A stretch of DNA of 64,000 nt from an uncultured Clostridia bacterium (lineage in GTDB: Bacteria > Bacillota > Clostridia > Christensenellales > Aristaeellaceae). This document shows positions 25,347 to 34,671 of the stretch, piece by piece (the first letter of the stretch is position 1; each line of letters starts with the position of its first letter). Location: the NCBI GenBank assembly GCA_947166385.1, contig CAMVEB010000009.1:1-64000 (forward strand), in the 5' to 3' direction. Both the position numbers and the translations under genes were made by a program. Under the pieces are notes generated by a model. That model was not told where the DNA came from and did no database searches. It saw only the letters and a list, made by a program, of their open reading frames with translations.

Positions 25347-27632
25347 GTGTATACGGGACAGAGTGTAAAACGGGTGGACGCCCTGGACAAGGTGACCGGG
25401 CGCACCAGGTATACGGACGACCTGTGCGACAGGAAAGCCTATATCGCGCGGGTGCTGCATTCCACGGTTGCCAACGGGAAAGTGCTTTCCTTTGACCTCT
25501 CCGAGGCGGAGAAGGTTCCCGGCGTCGTGAAGATCCTGACATGCTTCGACCTGAAGGAGAAGCATTACTTTCCGACGGCCGGACATCCCTGGTCCACGGA
25601 TCCGTCCCACCAGGACGTGGCAGACCGGCTGGTGCTGACGGACCGGGTGCGCTTCTACGGGGATGATATCGCGGCGGTGGTGGCAGAGGACGAGGTGGCC
25701 GCCGCGCAGGCCCTGCGGCTGATCCGCGTCGAATATGAGGAATACCCGTTCGTGCTGGATGTGCAGAAGGCGATGGAGGACGGCGCGCCGCAGCTGCACG
25801 AGAACTATCCGAACAACATCCTGAAGCATACCACGATCCGGCAGGGAGACTATGAAAAGGCCGTTCAGGAACCCGGGCTGGTGAAGGTCGAGGGCTGGTA
25901 CGAGACGCCGGTGGTGCAGCACTGCCACATCGAAAACTTCATCTGCTTTGCCGAAAAGGAGGGCGACCGGATCAATGTCGTTACCTCCACGCAGATTCCG
26001 CATATCGTGCGGAGAATTGTCGGCCAGGCGCTGGGGATCGACTGGGGACTGATCCGGGTGGTCAAGCCATATATCGGCGGCGGATTCGGAAACAAGCAGG
26101 ACGTCCTGTATGAACCGCTGTGCGCGTGGCTCTGCCTGCAGGTCGGCGGGCACCTGGTGAAGCTGGACGTGCCGCGGGAGGAGACGTTCGTCTGCAACCG
26201 GACACGCCACTCCATCCGGAACCATATCATCTCCTGGGTGCGGCCGGACGGCACCTACGCGGCGAGGAAGCTGGAAGCCTTCTCGGACCAGGGGGCCTAC
26301 GCCTCCCACGGGCACAGCATCTGCGCCAAGGGCGCCGGCGCTTTCCCGCAGCTGTACCCCTGCCCGAACGTGGAGGTGGACGCGTATACGGTGTTCACGA
26401 ACAAACCGGTGGCGGGCGCGATGCGGGGATACGGAATCCCGCAGGCGATGTGGGCCGTGGAATCCCACACGGAGGACGTGGCCGCGGCGATCGGCGCGGA
26501 TCCGCTGGCATTCCGCCGGCAGAACCTGATGCCGGTCGGCTATGTGGACGGGTTCTCGAAGAACGAAAACTACTACGACTCCTTCAACCAGTGCCTGGAA
26601 AAGGCGATGAAGGCGATTGACTACGAGCGCAAGGAAAAGGAATACCGGAACCAGACCGGGGATATCCGGCGGGGAATCGGGATGGCCGTCTTCTGGTACA
26701 ACACGGCGGTATGGCCCATCTCCCTGGAATCCACCTCGTGCCGGATGGTGCTGAACCAGGACGGCTCCTTCCAGCTGCAGATGGGCGAGACCGAGATCGG
26801 GCAGGGGGCGGATACCGCCTTCGCGCAGATGGCGGCGGACGTGGTCGGGGTCCCGGTGGACCGGGTCCACGTCGTTTCCTGCCAGGATACGGACGTGGCG
26901 CCCTTCGGCACCAGCGCCTATGCCTCCCGGCAGACGTATATTGCCGGGTTCTCCATCCGCCAGACCGGGCTGATGCTGAAGGAAAAGATCCTGGATTATG
27001 CCCACGAGCTGACGCGGATGCCGGTATTCAACCTGGACATCCGGGAGGGAAACATCGTCCGCACAACGGACGGACGGGTGATGATGACGCTGGGCGAGCT
27101 GGCGACGGAGGCGCTGTACAGCCTGACCGACAGCCGCCATATCACGGCGGAGAGCACGTACCAGGTCAAATCCAACGCGTATTCCTTCGGGTGCACGATC
27201 GCCGAGGTGGAAGTGGATATCCCGATGTGCCGGGCGAAGCTGCTGAACGTGGTGAACTGCCACGACGCAGGGAAACTGATCAATCCCGCCCTGGCGGAGG
27301 CCCAGGTGCACGGCGGCATGAGCATGGGCATCGGATTCGGGATGTCCGAGAAGCTGCTGTTTGACGAGAAGACCGGACGTCCGCTGAACAACAACCTGCT
27401 GGACTATAAGCTGTCCACTTTCCTGGATCATCCCACGCTGCAGGCGGAATTTGTCGAGAACCCGGAACCGACCAGTGCCTTCGGCACCAAGGGACTGGGA
27501 GAACCGCCGGCCTGCTCGGTGGCCCCGGCGATCCGGAACGCGATTTTCCACGCGACGGGCGTGGGGCTCCGGGACGCGCCGGCGAATCCGCATAATCTGT
27601 TCAAGGCGTTTAAAGAAGCTGGAATCATATGA
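25347..27632 (+). CDS. xdhA: Xanthine dehydrogenase, molybdenum-binding subunit
   Basis: The 761-residue molybdopterin subunit of a three-part xanthine dehydrogenase oxidising hypoxanthine and xanthine towards urate. Visible are GGGFGNKQDVLYEPLCAWL, AGAMRGYGIPQAMWAVESH (substrate Arg region), GETEIGQGADTAFAQMAADV and GTKGLGEPP, whose Glu is the catalytic base. Start GTG at 25347 follows AAAGGAGGA by about seven bases and begins VYTGQSVKRVDALDKVTGR, the usual family N-terminus. It is 26 bases before xdhB. Confidence 0.92.
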   Translation: MYTGQSVKRVDALDKVTGRTRYTDDLCDRKAYIARVLHSTVANGKVLSFDLSEAEKVPGVVKILTCFDLKEKHYFPTAGHPWSTDPSHQDVADRLVLTDRVRFYGDDIAAVVAEDEVAAAQALRLIRVEYEEYPFVLDVQKAMEDGAPQLHENYPNNILKHTTIRQGDYEKAVQEPGLVKVEGWYETPVVQHCHIENFICFAEKEGDRINVVTSTQIPHIVRRIVGQALGIDWGLIRVVKPYIGGGFGNKQDVLYEPLCAWLCLQVGGHLVKLDVPREETFVCNRTRHSIRNHIISWVRPDGTYAARKLEAFSDQGAYASHGHSICAKGAGAFPQLYPCPNVEVDAYTVFTNKPVAGAMRGYGIPQAMWAVESHTEDVAAAIGADPLAFRRQNLMPVGYVDGFSKNENYYDSFNQCLEKAMKAIDYERKEKEYRNQTGDIRRGIGMAVFWYNTAVWPISLESTSCRMVLNQDGSFQLQMGETEIGQGADTAFAQMAADVVGVPVDRVHVVSCQDTDVAPFGTSAYASRQTYIAGFSIRQTGLMLKEKILDYAHELTRMPVFNLDIREGNIVRTTDGRVMMTLGELATEALYSLTDSRHITAESTYQVKSNAYSFGCTIAEVEVDIPMCRAKLLNVVNCHDAGKLINPALAEAQVHGGMSMGIGFGMSEKLLFDEKTGRPLNNNLLDYKLSTFLDHPTLQAEFVENPEPTSAFGTKGLGEPPACSVAPAIRNAIFHATGVGLRDAPANPHNLFKAFKEAGII

Positions 27633-27658
27633 TTACCTGAAGAAAGGCAGAGAAAGCT

Positions 27659-28546
27659 ATGTATGATATCAAAGCGCTGTATGAGGCGGCGAGCGTGGAG
27701 GATGCGATCCGCCTGCTGCAGGAGCATCCGGAAGCGCAGATTATCGCCGGCGGGAGCGATGTGCTGGTGCAGATCCGCGAAGGGAAGCGCGCCGGGGCGG
27801 AACTGGTGAGCATCTACGGAATTGACGTGATGCGCGGCGTGACCTATGACGGGGAGGACGCGATCCGGATCGGCTCGCTGACCAGCTTTTCCCACATCGC
27901 CGCGTCCCCGATCATCCGGGAGAAGATCCCGGTGCTGGGAGAGGCGGTCAGCCTGGTCGGCGGCCCGCAGATCCGGAATATCGGAACCATCGGCGGGAAT
28001 ACCTGCAACGGCGTGACCAGCGCGGATTCTGCGTCCACGCTGTTCGCCTGGGACGCGATCGCGGAGCTGACCGGCCCGGAGGGAATCCGGAGAGTCCCCA
28101 TCGCGGAATTCTACATCAAGGCGGGCAAGGTTGACCTGCGGCCCGCCGAGCTGCAGACGGCGATCATCATCCCGAAGAAGGCCTATGAAGGCTATCACGG
28201 CAACTATATCAAGTATGCCATGCGGGAAGCGATGGATATCGCGACGCTGGGCTGCTCGGTGAACGTCCTCCTGGCCGAGGACAAACAGACGATCCGGGAT
28301 GTCCGGATCGCGTACGGCGTGGCCGGGCCGATTCCGATGCGGGCGCCTTCGGCGGAGGCCGCCGCGAAAGGCAGGCCAGCCGCCCGGGAAACCGTCGACG
28401 CCTTTGCCCGGGCGGTGCTGGAGGATATCCATCCCCGGGACAGCTGGCGGGCCGCCAAGGCCTTCCGCGAGCATATCGCGGTGGAAATGGCCCGGCGGGC
28501 TTTGACTAAGTCCATCGAACTGGCGGGAGGTGAGATCCGTGAGTAA
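27659..28546 (+). CDS. xdhB: Xanthine dehydrogenase, FAD-binding subunit
   Basis: The 295-residue flavoprotein that passes electrons from the iron-sulfur subunit to an acceptor. IIAGGSDVLVQIREGKR and GGPQIRNIGTIGGNTCNG are the two conserved FAD-binding motifs, followed by the CO-dehydrogenase flavoprotein C-terminal domain. It overlaps xdhC by 8 bases. Confidence 0.92.
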   Translation: MYDIKALYEAASVEDAIRLLQEHPEAQIIAGGSDVLVQIREGKRAGAELVSIYGIDVMRGVTYDGEDAIRIGSLTSFSHIAASPIIREKIPVLGEAVSLVGGPQIRNIGTIGGNTCNGVTSADSASTLFAWDAIAELTGPEGIRRVPIAEFYIKAGKVDLRPAELQTAIIIPKKAYEGYHGNYIKYAMREAMDIATLGCSVNVLLAEDKQTIRDVRIAYGVAGPIPMRAPSAEAAAKGRPAARETVDAFARAVLEDIHPRDSWRAAKAFREHIAVEMARRALTKSIELAGGEIRE

Positions 28547-29024
28547 GCAGTACAAGCTGATTCACTGCGTGATCAACGGCAAAGAGCGGGAAGCCATGGT
28601 GGACGTGCGCGCCTCCCTGACGGACCTGCTGCGGAACGATTTCCGCCTGACCAGCGTCAAGAAAGGCTGCGAAGTCGGCGAGTGCGGGGCGTGCAACGTG
28701 CTGATCAACGGGGAATGCTTCAACTCCTGCATCTACCTGGCGGTGTGGGCGGACGGCAAGGAAATCCTGACCCTGGAGGGGCTGGAAGGCCCGAACGGCG
28801 AGATCTCCGACATCCAGCAGGCTTTCATCGACGAGGCGGCCGTGCAGTGCGGATTCTGCACGCCGGGGGCGATTATGAGCGCGGTGGAGATCCTGAACGA
28901 GGGCAGAGAACTGAGCGACGAGGAGATCCGCATCCGGATGTCCGGCCATCTGTGCCGCTGCACCGGATACGAGAATATCTTCCGCGCGGTGAAAAAAACA
29001 ATGCTGAAAAGATTGGGGAAATGA
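28539..29024 (+). CDS. xdhC: Xanthine dehydrogenase, iron-sulfur subunit
   Basis: A 161-residue subunit with two [2Fe-2S] centres linking molybdenum and FAD. GCEVGECGACNVLINGEC is the plant-type ferredoxin loop, and CGFCTPGAIMSAVEIL with CRCTGYENIFRAV is the second cluster. GTG at 28539 lies eight bases after GGGAGG; an upstream GTG at 28530 overlaps that ribosome site and is unlikely. Not to be confused with the XdhC/CoxI chaperone family found at 45.6 kb. Confidence 0.92.
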   Translation: MSKQYKLIHCVINGKEREAMVDVRASLTDLLRNDFRLTSVKKGCEVGECGACNVLINGECFNSCIYLAVWADGKEILTLEGLEGPNGEISDIQQAFIDEAAVQCGFCTPGAIMSAVEILNEGRELSDEEIRIRMSGHLCRCTGYENIFRAVKKTMLKRLGK

Positions 29025-29028
29025 AAAC

Positions 29029-30357
29029 ATGCTGCTGATCGGAAACGGACAGGTTATTACCCGGGACCCGGAGCGGCCCTATCTGAAGAACGGCGCGGTG
29101 GTGACGGACGGCCCGAAGATCGCTGCCGTGGGAGAAGAGGAGGTGCTGAAGAAGGCGTATCCCTCTGCTCAGTATGTGGACGCGGGGGGCGGCGTCATCA
29201 TGCCCGGCCTGATCAACGCGCATACGCATATCTATTCCGGGCTGGCCAGGGGACTGGCCATCAAGGGAAATAACCCGACCAACTTCCTGGAGATCCTGGA
29301 GGGCACCTGGTGGGCGATTGACCGGAAGCTGACGCTGGACGGAACCCGGGCTTCCGCGTACGCCACGATCCTCGACTGCATCCGCAACGGCGTCACCACG
29401 ATCTTTGACCACCACGCCAGCTTCGGGGAGATTCCGGGATCGCTGTTCGCGATCCGGGATGTGGCGAAGGAAACCGGGATGCGCGCCTGCCTGTGCTACG
29501 AGGTCTCCGAGCGGGACGGTGAGGAAAAGACGGAGCAGAGCATCCGGGAGAACGCCGATTTCGCCGCCTGGGCCCGGGAGGCCGATGATCCGATGATCAG
29601 GGCGATGTTCGGCGGGCACGCGCTGTTCACGATCTCCGACCGGACGTTTGAAAAGATGGTGGAAGCGAACAACGGCATGACCGGCTTCCACATCCATGTG
29701 GCGGAGGGCATGAACGACGTATACGACAGCCTGCGGAACTATGGCTGCCGCCCGGTGAACCGCCTGCTGTACAACGGCATCCTGGGCGACAGGACGCTGC
29801 TCGGGCACTGCATCCACGTCAGCCCCGCCGAGATGGACATCATCCGGGAGACCGGCACCATGGTGGTGAACAATCCGGAATCCAACATGGGCAACGCGGT
29901 GGGCTGCGCGCCGGTGCTGCAGATGATGAAGAAGGGAATCACGGTCGGCATGGGCACGGACGCCTATACCCACGATATGCTGGAGAGCATGAAGGTGTTC
30001 CTGATCATCCAGCGGCACCAGGCCGCGATGCCGAACGTGGCCTGGGGCGAGGATGTGACGATGCAGTTTACGAACAACCGCGTCATCGCGGAGAAGTATT
30101 TCGGCGTGCCGCTGGGCATCCTGAAGGAAGGCGCGGCGGCCGATGTGATCGTGATGGACTACAAGCCCTTCACCCCCTTCAGCGATGCCAACATCGACGG
30201 GCACATGCTGTTCGGGATGAACGGGCGAAACTGCCGCACCACCATCATCAACGGGCGGCTGCTGTACCAGGACCGCCGGTTTGTGGACTTGGATGAGGAG
30301 CGGATCAACGCCTGGACGCTGGAGCAGAGCAAAAAGCTGTGGGCGGAGCTGCAGTAG
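29029..30357 (+). CDS. ssnA: SsnA amidohydrolase
   Basis: A 442-residue amidohydrolase of the SsnA group, a standard member of selenium-linked anaerobic purine clusters. PGLINAHTHIYSGLARGL carries the HxH metal ligands, HIHVAEGMND a further His, and VGMGTDAYTHDMLES the metal Asp. Genetics and context in other gut bacteria tie it to purine or urate breakdown, but its exact substrate is unsettled; a ring-opened intermediate is plausible. It is four bases after xdhC. Confidence 0.9.
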   Translation: MLLIGNGQVITRDPERPYLKNGAVVTDGPKIAAVGEEEVLKKAYPSAQYVDAGGGVIMPGLINAHTHIYSGLARGLAIKGNNPTNFLEILEGTWWAIDRKLTLDGTRASAYATILDCIRNGVTTIFDHHASFGEIPGSLFAIRDVAKETGMRACLCYEVSERDGEEKTEQSIRENADFAAWAREADDPMIRAMFGGHALFTISDRTFEKMVEANNGMTGFHIHVAEGMNDVYDSLRNYGCRPVNRLLYNGILGDRTLLGHCIHVSPAEMDIIRETGTMVVNNPESNMGNAVGCAPVLQMMKKGITVGMGTDAYTHDMLESMKVFLIIQRHQAAMPNVAWGEDVTMQFTNNRVIAEKYFGVPLGILKEGAAADVIVMDYKPFTPFSDANIDGHMLFGMNGRNCRTTIINGRLLYQDRRFVDLDEERINAWTLEQSKKLWAELQ

Positions 30358-30382
30358 AGAACAGACAGAGAGGGAGGATTCC

Positions 30383-33300
30383 ATGAGCGATATCATGCGC
30401 CCCATGCCCTTCGGGCAGCTGATGACCTGGGCAATGGAGGAGTATCAGAAGGAAGGGAGCCTGTTCGGCGTGGCCGACCCTGTCCGCCACAGCAACGGAC
30501 AGGCGCTGCCGATCTTCCGGGAGAAGATTGAGGCGCCTTTCGGCCCGGCGGCCGGGCCGCACACGCAGCTGACGCAGAATATCATCGCGGCCTATGCGGC
30601 CGGAGCCCGGTTCTTCGAGCTGAAAACCGTCCAGGTCATGGACGGCCCGGAGCTCGCCGCCTGCGTGAAAAAACCCTGCATCACGGCGGGGGATGAATGC
30701 TACAACTGCGAATGGTCCACGGAGCTGTATGTGCCCCAGGCATTCGCGGAGTATGTCAAGGCGTGGGTGGCCTGCAAGCTGCTGGCCAGGGAATACGGCC
30801 TGGGCGATCCGGATGCCTTTGTGTTCAACATGTCCGTCGGGTACGACCTGGCGGGGATCCGGTCGGAAAAGATCAACACCTTCATCGACGGGATGATCGA
30901 CGCGAAGGATACGGAGGCTTTCCGGGAATGCATCGAATGGGCCGGCGCCAATCTGCACCGGTTCCGGAAGGTGGACGCAGCGTTTGTTTCGGGCATCAGC
31001 TCCCGCATTTCCGGATCAATCACGGAATCCACGCTGCACGGCTGCCCGCCGGACGAGATTGAGCGGATTGCCACCTACCTGTTGACGGAGAAACACCTGA
31101 ATACCTACATCAAGCTGAACCCGACGCTGCTGGGCTATGCCTATGCCCGGGAGCGGCTGGACAGCCTGGGGTTTGACTATGTGTGCTTCGACGACCGGCA
31201 TTTCCGGGAGGACCTGCAGTGGGACGACGCGGTACCAATGCTGGAGCGGCTGACCGCCCTGGCGAAGGAAAAGGGCCTGGAATTCGGCGTCAAGCTGACG
31301 AATACCTTCCCGGTGGACGTGACCCGGGGCGAGCTGCCCAGCGAGGAAATGTACATGGCCGGGCGCGCGCTTTTCCCGCTGACGATTCATCTGGCGGCGA
31401 GGATCAGCGAAACCTTTGCCGGCAGGATGCGCATCTCCTATTCGGGCGGGGCGGACATCCACAACGCGGAGAAGCTCTTCCGGGCCGGGATCTGGCCCAT
31501 CACCATGGCCACCACGATCCTGAAGCCGGGCGGATACCGGCGGATGAACCAGATCGCGGAGCGTCTGGCGGACTGCAGGAGCGAGGGCTTCCGGGGAGTG
31601 GACCCGGAGGCGGTGAAGGCGCTGGATGAAGGCGCCACCGCGGCCGGGGTATACCGGAAACCTGTCAAACCGCTGCCGGACCGGAAGAACGGAAAGAAAC
31701 TGCCGCTGTTCGACTGCTTTACCGCCCCGTGCCGGGACGGCTGCCCCATCGGCCAGGATATCCCGGCCTATCTGCAGGCCATGCTGGACGACGATCCGGA
31801 GAAGGCGCTGCGCATCATCCTGGAGCGGAATCCGCTGCCCTTTATCACGGGAACCCTCTGCCCCCATCACTGCGGGGACAAATGCATGCGGAATTATTAT
31901 GATGAAAGCCTGCGCATCCGGCAGACCAAACTGGAAGCCGCGACGCGCGCCTTCGACCGGGTCTGTCCCACGCTGAAGGCGGGCGAGGCGCGGACCGACC
32001 GGAAAGTGGCCGTGATCGGCGCCGGCCCGGCGGGCCTCGCGGCGGCGGCGTTCCTGAGCCGGGCCGGCATCCCGGTGACCGTGTTTGAGCGCAGGCAGAC
32101 GCCCGGCGGCGTGGTGGCGCACGTGATTCCCGATTTCCGCATCGGCGCCGCCGCGATCGAAAAGGATCTTGCCCTGTGCACGGCGTTCGGCGCGGAGATC
32201 GTGTGCGGACGGGAAATCCGCTCCGCCGGTGAACTGAAGGCGGAGGGCTATACCGATGTGATCGTTGCCGTCGGCGCGTGGAAACACGGCAGGAATCCGC
32301 TGGGAAGCGGTGAATGCCTGGACGCGCTGGCATTCCTGGAGCAGGTGAAAACGGATCCGGCGTCCATCCGGGCCGGCAGGGATGTCGTGGTGCTGGGCGG
32401 CGGCAATACGGCGATGGATGTCGCCCGGGCAGCCAGACGCCTTCCGGATCAGCCGATCGTCCGGCTGGTTTACCGCAGGACGAAGCGGTACATGCCGGCG
32501 GATGAGGAAGAGCTGCAGGCGGCGCTGGAGGACGGGGTGGAATTCCTGGAACTCCTGGCGCCGGCAAGCCTTCAGGACGGACAGCTGGTCTGCCGTGTGA
32601 TGGCGCTCGGAGCGCCGGATGCATCCGGCAGGCGGTCGCCGGTGGATACGGGAGAGACCCGGCAGATTCCGGCGGACACCGTGATCGCCGCGGTGGGCGA
32701 GCAGGTGGATCCCACCCTGTTTGAAGCGGCGGGATGCGCGATGGACGCGAAGGGACGGCCTGTCACGGATGCCGGCATGAGAACCAGCGCGGAAGGCATC
32801 TATGCCATCGGCGACGCGCGCCGGGGGCCCGCCACCGTGGTGGAAGGAATTGCCGATGCCCAGGCTGCGGCCGCGGCGATTGCCGGGGTCCGGTTTGACG
32901 GCTTTGAGGACGAAAACACCGCGGGCACGGAGAACCAGTATCTGTTCAAGAAAGGGCGCATCGCGGAGGAAACCGGGAGCCTGCCGGACTGGCGCTGCCT
33001 GGGATGCCCGACGGTGTGCGAAGCCTGCGCGGACGTATGCCCGAACCGCGCGAATGTGGTCATTCATGTGCCGGGCAGGCGTCAGGCGCAGATCCTCCAT
33101 GTGGACGGGATGTGCAACGAGTGCGGCAACTGCGCCGTGTTCTGCCCCTATGAAGGCGGCCGGCCGTACCGGGACAAGTTCACGCTCTTCTGGTCGGAGG
33201 AGGACTTTGCGAACAGCGAAAACGAGGGCTTCCTGATGACCGGGCCGGACCGGCTCAGGGTGCGGATGGACGGACAGGAACAGACCCTCGGTGTGAATGA

Positions 33301-33403
33301 ACTGGATCAGCTCCCCGGCGACGCGGCGGATCTGATCCGGACGGTGATCCGGGATCATGAGCACCTGATTCCCGAACGCCCCATAAGAAAGAACGCCCTA
33401 TAA
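30383..33403 (+). CDS. ygfK: YgfK, putative selenate-reductase-like flavin/Fe-S protein
   Basis: A 1006-residue redox protein like E. coli YgfK (about 1030). The N-terminal ~420 residues resemble a dihydroorotate-dehydrogenase-type barrel. Then come Fe-S cysteines (FTAPCRDGCPIGQDIPAYL, GTLCPHHCGDKCMRNYY), a GltD-like part with VAVIGAGPAGLAAAAFLSRA (~542) and VVVLGGGNTAMDVARA (~668), and C-terminal clusters CLGCPTVCEACADVC and CNECGNCAVFC. Genetic work in gut bacteria links it to urate breakdown, probably a reductive step. The ATG at 30383 follows GAGGGAGGA. Its 3' end lies in a triple 13-base repeat. Confidence 0.9.
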   Translation: MSDIMRPMPFGQLMTWAMEEYQKEGSLFGVADPVRHSNGQALPIFREKIEAPFGPAAGPHTQLTQNIIAAYAAGARFFELKTVQVMDGPELAACVKKPCITAGDECYNCEWSTELYVPQAFAEYVKAWVACKLLAREYGLGDPDAFVFNMSVGYDLAGIRSEKINTFIDGMIDAKDTEAFRECIEWAGANLHRFRKVDAAFVSGISSRISGSITESTLHGCPPDEIERIATYLLTEKHLNTYIKLNPTLLGYAYARERLDSLGFDYVCFDDRHFREDLQWDDAVPMLERLTALAKEKGLEFGVKLTNTFPVDVTRGELPSEEMYMAGRALFPLTIHLAARISETFAGRMRISYSGGADIHNAEKLFRAGIWPITMATTILKPGGYRRMNQIAERLADCRSEGFRGVDPEAVKALDEGATAAGVYRKPVKPLPDRKNGKKLPLFDCFTAPCRDGCPIGQDIPAYLQAMLDDDPEKALRIILERNPLPFITGTLCPHHCGDKCMRNYYDESLRIRQTKLEAATRAFDRVCPTLKAGEARTDRKVAVIGAGPAGLAAAAFLSRAGIPVTVFERRQTPGGVVAHVIPDFRIGAAAIEKDLALCTAFGAEIVCGREIRSAGELKAEGYTDVIVAVGAWKHGRNPLGSGECLDALAFLEQVKTDPASIRAGRDVVVLGGGNTAMDVARAARRLPDQPIVRLVYRRTKRYMPADEEELQAALEDGVEFLELLAPASLQDGQLVCRVMALGAPDASGRRSPVDTGETRQIPADTVIAAVGEQVDPTLFEAAGCAMDAKGRPVTDAGMRTSAEGIYAIGDARRGPATVVEGIADAQAAAAAIAGVRFDGFEDENTAGTENQYLFKKGRIAEETGSLPDWRCLGCPTVCEACADVCPNRANVVIHVPGRRQAQILHVDGMCNECGNCAVFCPYEGGRPYRDKFTLFWSEEDFANSENEGFLMTGPDRLRVRMDGQEQTLGVNELDQLPGDAADLIRTVIRDHEHLIPERPIRKNAL

Positions 33404-33416
33404 GAACGTCCCATAA
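33374..33416 (+). repeat. Three 13-bp direct repeats at the ygfK 3' end
   Basis: Near-identical units GAACGCCCCATAA, GAACGCCCTATAA and GAACGTCCCATAA begin at 33374, 33391 and 33404. The stop codon of ygfK lies in the second. The ygeX ribosome site follows directly. Confidence 0.7.
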
Positions 33417-33430
33417 TACAGGAGGGAGAC

Positions 33431-34636
33431 ATGGAAAACATCAAATGGGTTCTGAATGAAATGCCGAAGAGCGAGGACCGGTACCTGCCGCTGATGGAGA
33501 AGGAGAAGATCGAGGAGGTCCGGTCGTTCCACAGCAGCTTCCCGCAGTATTCCGTCACCCCGCTCGCGCGGCTGGACGGTATGGCGGAGCGGCTGGGCCT
33601 GGGCGGGCTCTTTGTCAAGGACGAGAGTTACCGCTTCGGGCTGAACGCCTTCAAGGTGCTGGGCGGATCCTTCGCGATGGCCCGGTATATCGCCGGCGAA
33701 ACAGGGAAAAGCATTGCGGACATGACCTATGAATACATGACCGGCGAACAGCTGCGCAAAGACTTCGGCCAGGCGACCTTCTTCACCGCCACGGACGGGA
33801 ACCACGGCCGGGGCGTGGCCTGGGCGGCCAGGAAGCTCGGCCAGAAGGCGGTGGTCCATATGCCCCGGGATACCGTGCAGATGCGGTATGACAACGTCGT
33901 CCGGGAAGGCGCCACCGTGACCATCGACGATCTGAACTACGACGACTGCGTGCGGGTGGCCGCCGCGGAGGCCGCCAGGACGGAGCACGGCATTGTGCTG
34001 CAGGATACCGCCTGGGAAGGGTACGAGGAGGCGCCGTCCTGGATTATGCAGGGATACGGCACCATGGTGCTGGAAGCGGCGGAGCAGCTGCGGGCCCTGG
34101 AAGTGAACCGGCCGTCCCATGTGTTTGTGCAGGCCGGCGTCGGCTGTCTGGCCGGGGCCGTGGTCGGCTTCTTTTCCAATCTGTTCCCGACGAATCCCCC
34201 CAAGTTTGTCATCATGGAAGCGGCATCGGCGGCCTGCCTGTATCAGGGTGCCTGCCGGAAGGACGGACAGTATGAGATCGTCGGCGGCGATCTGAAGACC
34301 ATCATGGCCGGCCTGGCCTGCGGTGAGCCCAACATCATCGGCTGGGATATCCTGCGCAACCACGCGGATGCCTTCCTGGCCTGTCCGGACTGGACGAGCG
34401 CCCGGGGCATGCGGATGCTGGCCGCCCCGCTGAAGGGGGATCCCGCCGTGACGAGCGGGGAGTCCGGAGCCGTCGGTATGGGCGTGATCGACGCGCTGAT
34501 GACCGATCCGGCCTACGCGGAGCTGAAGGAAGCGCTGGCTCTGGACCGGCACAGCAGCGTGCTGCTGATCTCCACGGAAGGGGATACCGATCCGGAAAAA
34601 TACAGGAAAATCGTCTGGGACGGCTGCGATGAATAA
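33431..34636 (+). CDS. ygeX: Diaminopropionate ammonia-lyase
   Basis: A 401-residue pyridoxal-phosphate enzyme splitting 2,3-diaminopropionate to pyruvate and two ammonia. ESYRFGLNAFKVLGGSFAMA contains the cofactor Lys. TATDGNHGRGVAWAARKLGQ is the phosphate-loop/Asn motif, and GEPNIIGWDIL plus ESGAVGMG are typical of YgeX. In purine clusters it is thought to release the last carbon and nitrogen as pyruvate and ammonia, linking urate breakdown to fermentation. The ribosome site AGGAGGGAG is strong. Confidence 0.92.
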   Translation: MENIKWVLNEMPKSEDRYLPLMEKEKIEEVRSFHSSFPQYSVTPLARLDGMAERLGLGGLFVKDESYRFGLNAFKVLGGSFAMARYIAGETGKSIADMTYEYMTGEQLRKDFGQATFFTATDGNHGRGVAWAARKLGQKAVVHMPRDTVQMRYDNVVREGATVTIDDLNYDDCVRVAAAEAARTEHGIVLQDTAWEGYEEAPSWIMQGYGTMVLEAAEQLRALEVNRPSHVFVQAGVGCLAGAVVGFFSNLFPTNPPKFVIMEAASAACLYQGACRKDGQYEIVGGDLKTIMAGLACGEPNIIGWDILRNHADAFLACPDWTSARGMRMLAAPLKGDPAVTSGESGAVGMGVIDALMTDPAYAELKEALALDRHSSVLLISTEGDTDPEKYRKIVWDGCDE

Positions 34637-34671
34637 GGCCGATTCCGGCATTTTGAGAGGAGGATTTACCC

